Shown here: positions 61,820 through 64,000 of the stretch, piece by piece
Layout: every line of letters begins with the position of its first letter
Numbering within the stretch: the first letter of the stretch is position 1
Assembly: GCF_900104695.1 (NCBI RefSeq)
Contig: NZ_FNSW01000001.1
Coordinates: 2,604,001 to 2,668,000, forward strand
DNA length: 64,000 nucleotides
Reading direction: 5' to 3'
Source of the DNA: Paenibacillus sp. GP183
GTDB taxonomy: Bacteria; Bacillota; Bacilli; Paenibacillales; NBRC-103111
Made by a program: the position numbers and the translations under genes
Notes under the pieces: generated by a model
What the model was told of the DNA's origin: nothing
The model's database searches: none
What the model saw: only the letters and a program-made list of their open reading frames with translations

Positions 61820-61923
61820 AGATAAACACCTCAAAAATAACTATTTACTACATAATAACAGAAACAGGGCTTGTGCCACGAAAATCGGTTTCTACTGTGT
61901 AAACCCCATACTTTAGTAAACCC

Positions 61924-62643
61924 TTAATTCTTTTTCCATAGAGATGCCCACAAAAATGATTTACCGAATAGCTGTCCTTCTGGATATTCAGTCATATATC
62001 TTATATCCATTAATTCAAATCTGTCGGACATGATCTCAATTAACTTTTCTCGACTATACGCGAATCCCCCAAGTATCCGCCGATTCTTATACACCTCATA
62101 ATCGGATACTTCACTTGCTCCACCGATATCTTCAAAGCCTGTTGCGAAACAAATTAAACCGAAGCAGGAGCCTCGCTTTAAAGCCTCGTATACTAAGTCT
62201 AGATATTGAATTCTGCAGTGTGGTAACAAATGATGCAGCAATCCAGAATCATAAACAAAATCATATGTGTTATTTTCAATATCGAAATCAAGCACATTTT
62301 TACATTGAAAGTTTATTTTAATATTATGTTTCTCCGCATTTTTTAGAGCGTACTTAATAGCTGTGTCAGAGATATCTACAGCATCTACGTGAAACCCCTG
62401 TTGTGCCAAAAATATGGCATTACGTCCTTCCCCACAACCGAACTCTAATACTTTCTTAGCACTGATCATATTTTTATGAACATATTGAACCAAATTTTCA
62501 TCAGGATATTCAGTTAAAAAGGACATATACTCGGGCCTGTCTTGATAAATAGAATTCCAATACTCAGTTGGGTTGCTGAACAGACTATCCAGCATTACAT
62601 AAATATCATCGATACTTTTAATGGGCTCGCTGTTCATCATACT
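61924..62643 (-). CDS. Class I SAM-dependent methyltransferase
   Basis: 239 residues. The SAM motif is VLEFGCGEGRNAIFLAQQG near residue 65, then VDAVDISDTAIKYA, and motif II/III YDFVYDSGLLHHLLPH near 125, as in UbiE/tellurite-resistance type methyltransferases acting on small molecules. The start MMNSEP has GGAG six bases upstream. Substrate unknown. Lies 105 bases upstream of the racemase gene on the same strand. Confidence 0.88.
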   Translation of the reverse strand, partial: SMMNSEPIKSIDDIYVMLDSLFSNPTEYWNSIYQDRPEYMSFLTEYPDENLVQYVHKNMISAKKVLEFGCGEGRNAIFLAQQGFHVDAVDISDTAIKYALKNAEKHNIKINFQCKNVLDFDIENNTYDFVYDSGLLHHLLPHCRIQYLDLVYEALKRGSCFGLICFATGFEDIGGASEVSDYEVYKNRRILGGFAYSREKLIEIMSDRFELMDIRYMTEYPEGQLFGKSFLWASLWKKN

Positions 62644-62871
62644 GCTCCTTAGATTAATCATTATTAAATTGTTCTAATGAGTGGAGGTGTTATTCAACCC
62701 CCATTTTATCCCTTACGCGGTTTGAATTGATTGATAGTGTTGAAATTAGCTTTTTTTCGTTAGTCCTCTTTCCTTTAACGTTAAAACTGCCAATTAACGC
62801 AGTTAGGCTACCAGATCTATGACGCGGCAGCCTACTATTATAATCGGTGAAGGATCCGAATGCTTGTTGGT

Positions 62872-63861
62872 TTATTTATGACGAGATTGGGGATGCAAGA
62901 CAAGGTTCTCAAGCAATTGTGGGGTAATGATGATGCCAAGCTGCTTTAGAGCCATTAAAACCGCACCAGCTACTGGTGAGAAGGCGGGAGAAACGATGCG
63001 GTACCTTTTATTGTTACCCTCCTTCATTCGGGAGGCCAGTTGCTGTTGAAAATATTCGCTGTTGACCACACTTCCTATCAATGCTACCTTGACTTCCGGT
63101 TCTGAGAAATAAGAAGCAAGAATCTCCACACCCACCATAATCTGATGTAAAGCACGATTACAGACAGTTTGTGCCAATGTACTACGCTGCAGGGCGGATT
63201 CGGTAATGGTCGGGGCCAATTCAGCAAACTTTCGATTGCGCTCTCTTTGATCGGTGATGAAGCCTTTCAACGCAAGTTGTGACAGTTCTTCTACCGAGGA
63301 TACCCCCCAGAATTGTAACATGGACTGGACCAATAGTTGGTCGTTTTCCTGTACATTGCCGGCAAGTAACTCATAAATTGCATCATAAGCCAAGAATCGG
63401 GCTGCGCTGGCAGCATATTGATGTAGATCATAGTTCCTGATCTGCTTCCCGTCCTCTGTTACGGCAAAAATGATAGAACCTGTACCTGAAATAACGATTA
63501 CCCCGGGTTCCGAAAGCAGGGCACCGCTATGCGCAACCACTGCGTCATTGACATGCTGCTTTACACAAATAAGTCCTGGAAGGTCAGTGAGAGGTTCTAC
63601 CCAATTCAAGTCGGCTTTGGTATCGAAACCTGCAATCCCCGCATAAAGAGTCGCCACGTCACTTACATTTTTCTCCGACTCATGCAGAGCCTGTTCAAGT
63701 GCCTGACACACATTTTCTCTCGCTTGCAAATCCTTATGTATTGAGGATGCACCTCTTTCAATGTAAGAAAGGATCCTCCCTTCAGTATCTGCTACCATGA
63801 CTCGGGTATGGGTTCCCCCACCGTCAATTCCGACCACGACTCGATTTTTATAGTTCTCCAT
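62872..63861 (-). CDS. BadF/BadG-family ATPase, probable N-acetylglucosamine kinase
   Basis: 329 residues of the ASKHA fold. Phosphate-1 motif VVGIDGGGTHTRVMVAD near residue 10, ATLYAGIAGFDTK near 72, catalytic-region Asp in VNDAVVAH near 104, phosphate-2 motif VIVISGTGSIIFAV near 120 and adenosine motif KVALIGSVVNSEYF near 255. Relatives phosphorylate GlcNAc. With a chitinase remnant in the window, GlcNAc salvage is plausible. The stretch 63862-64000 shows only its promoter region. Confidence 0.85.
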   Translation of the reverse strand: MENYKNRVVVGIDGGGTHTRVMVADTEGRILSYIERGASSIHKDLQARENVCQALEQALHESEKNVSDVATLYAGIAGFDTKADLNWVEPLTDLPGLICVKQHVNDAVVAHSGALLSEPGVIVISGTGSIIFAVTEDGKQIRNYDLHQYAASAARFLAYDAIYELLAGNVQENDQLLVQSMLQFWGVSSVEELSQLALKGFITDQRERNRKFAELAPTITESALQRSTLAQTVCNRALHQIMVGVEILASYFSEPEVKVALIGSVVNSEYFQQQLASRMKEGNNKRYRIVSPAFSPVAGAVLMALKQLGIIITPQLLENLVLHPQSRHK

Positions 63862-64000
63862 TTCTCAATACTTATCTCCTCTCAGCAGCAAAATGCAATA
63901 AGCGGTAATTGATCTTTTCGAACCCCATTCCCTCCTCTTATTGTATAACTTTACCAACCAATCGCATATCCCACTTTGAAGATTACTGCCCTTTCGTCTT

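Noticed and set aside
1-64000. CRISPR arrays, tRNA and rRNA genes
   Set aside because: No regularly spaced repeats, no cloverleaf-type or CCA-ended sequences and no rRNA-like blocks were seen on reading.

Overview
The window looks like chromosome of a Paenibacillus-type Firmicute (Paenibacillus/Cohnella group). This rests on the mix of genes. There are several ABC sugar importers of the LplB/LplC/LipO kind with their own YesM-type histidine kinase and YesN-type AraC response regulator. There are large secreted multi-domain glycoside hydrolases with X2 and CBM6-like modules, an RsfA-like Myb-domain regulator, Gram-positive Shine-Dalgarno sequences, and several TTG starts with good ribosome sites. 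I saw no rRNA, tRNA, CRISPR array or phage structural gene.

Layout. 0-6.3 kb: the end of a YeiH-type transporter, a small membrane ORF, an RsfA-like regulator, an SLC13-type anion symporter, a decayed stretch with an IS6 fragment, a coiled-coil membrane protein, a frameshifted EthD-like gene and a tail-anchored hypothetical. 6.3-12.4 kb (minus): iron alcohol dehydrogenase, sugar MFS transporter, then ThuA-SDR-GH5. 12.4-19.8 kb (plus): two permeases, a binding lipoprotein, a sensor kinase and a response regulator. 19.9-29.7 kb (minus): a truncated GH18, a giant GH3-CBM-GH30 protein, debris of a Gfo/Idh/MocA gene, an amidase and a duplicated dehydrogenase tail. 29.8-40.1 kb (minus): a 1399-residue GH27 with X2 repeats, GH125, a MATE gene with an in-frame stop, and a GH1 gene split by a fresh 1629-bp insertion sequence. 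40.2-51.0 kb (minus): deoxysugar-acid catabolism (mutarotase, enolase-superfamily dehydratase, SDR), a binding-protein/kinase/regulator sensing unit, an SGNH hydrolase and another ABC importer. 51.2-60.5 kb (minus): a small signal-peptide ORF, PhyH dioxygenase, Gfo/Idh/MocA oxidoreductase, a third ABC importer, and its regulator and kinase. 60.6-64 kb: YceI-like protein, Asp/Glu racemase, methyltransferase and a BadF/NagK-type kinase.

How the genes fit together (inference). The enzyme set covers beta-1,6-glucan (GH30, GH3), beta-glucan oligomers (GH5, GH1), chitin (GH18 remnant, GlcNAc-kinase-like), alpha-1,6-mannan (GH125) and alpha-galactosides (GH27). That matches feeding on fungal or yeast cell walls, with uptake through three ABC systems switched by three YesM/YesN pairs. 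Two of the ABC promoters share one geometry: two direct boxes 20 bp apart, ending 9 bp before the -35, with a cre-like site at about +1.

The region is decaying as well as functional. There are at least seven broken genes, one young IS insertion with 6-bp target repeats, and two dispersed duplications. The first is a leader/signal-peptide segment at 9.1 and 51.4 kb. The second is an att-like repeat plus dehydrogenase tail at 6.3-6.8 and 27.7-29.7 kb. These suggest repeated recombination.
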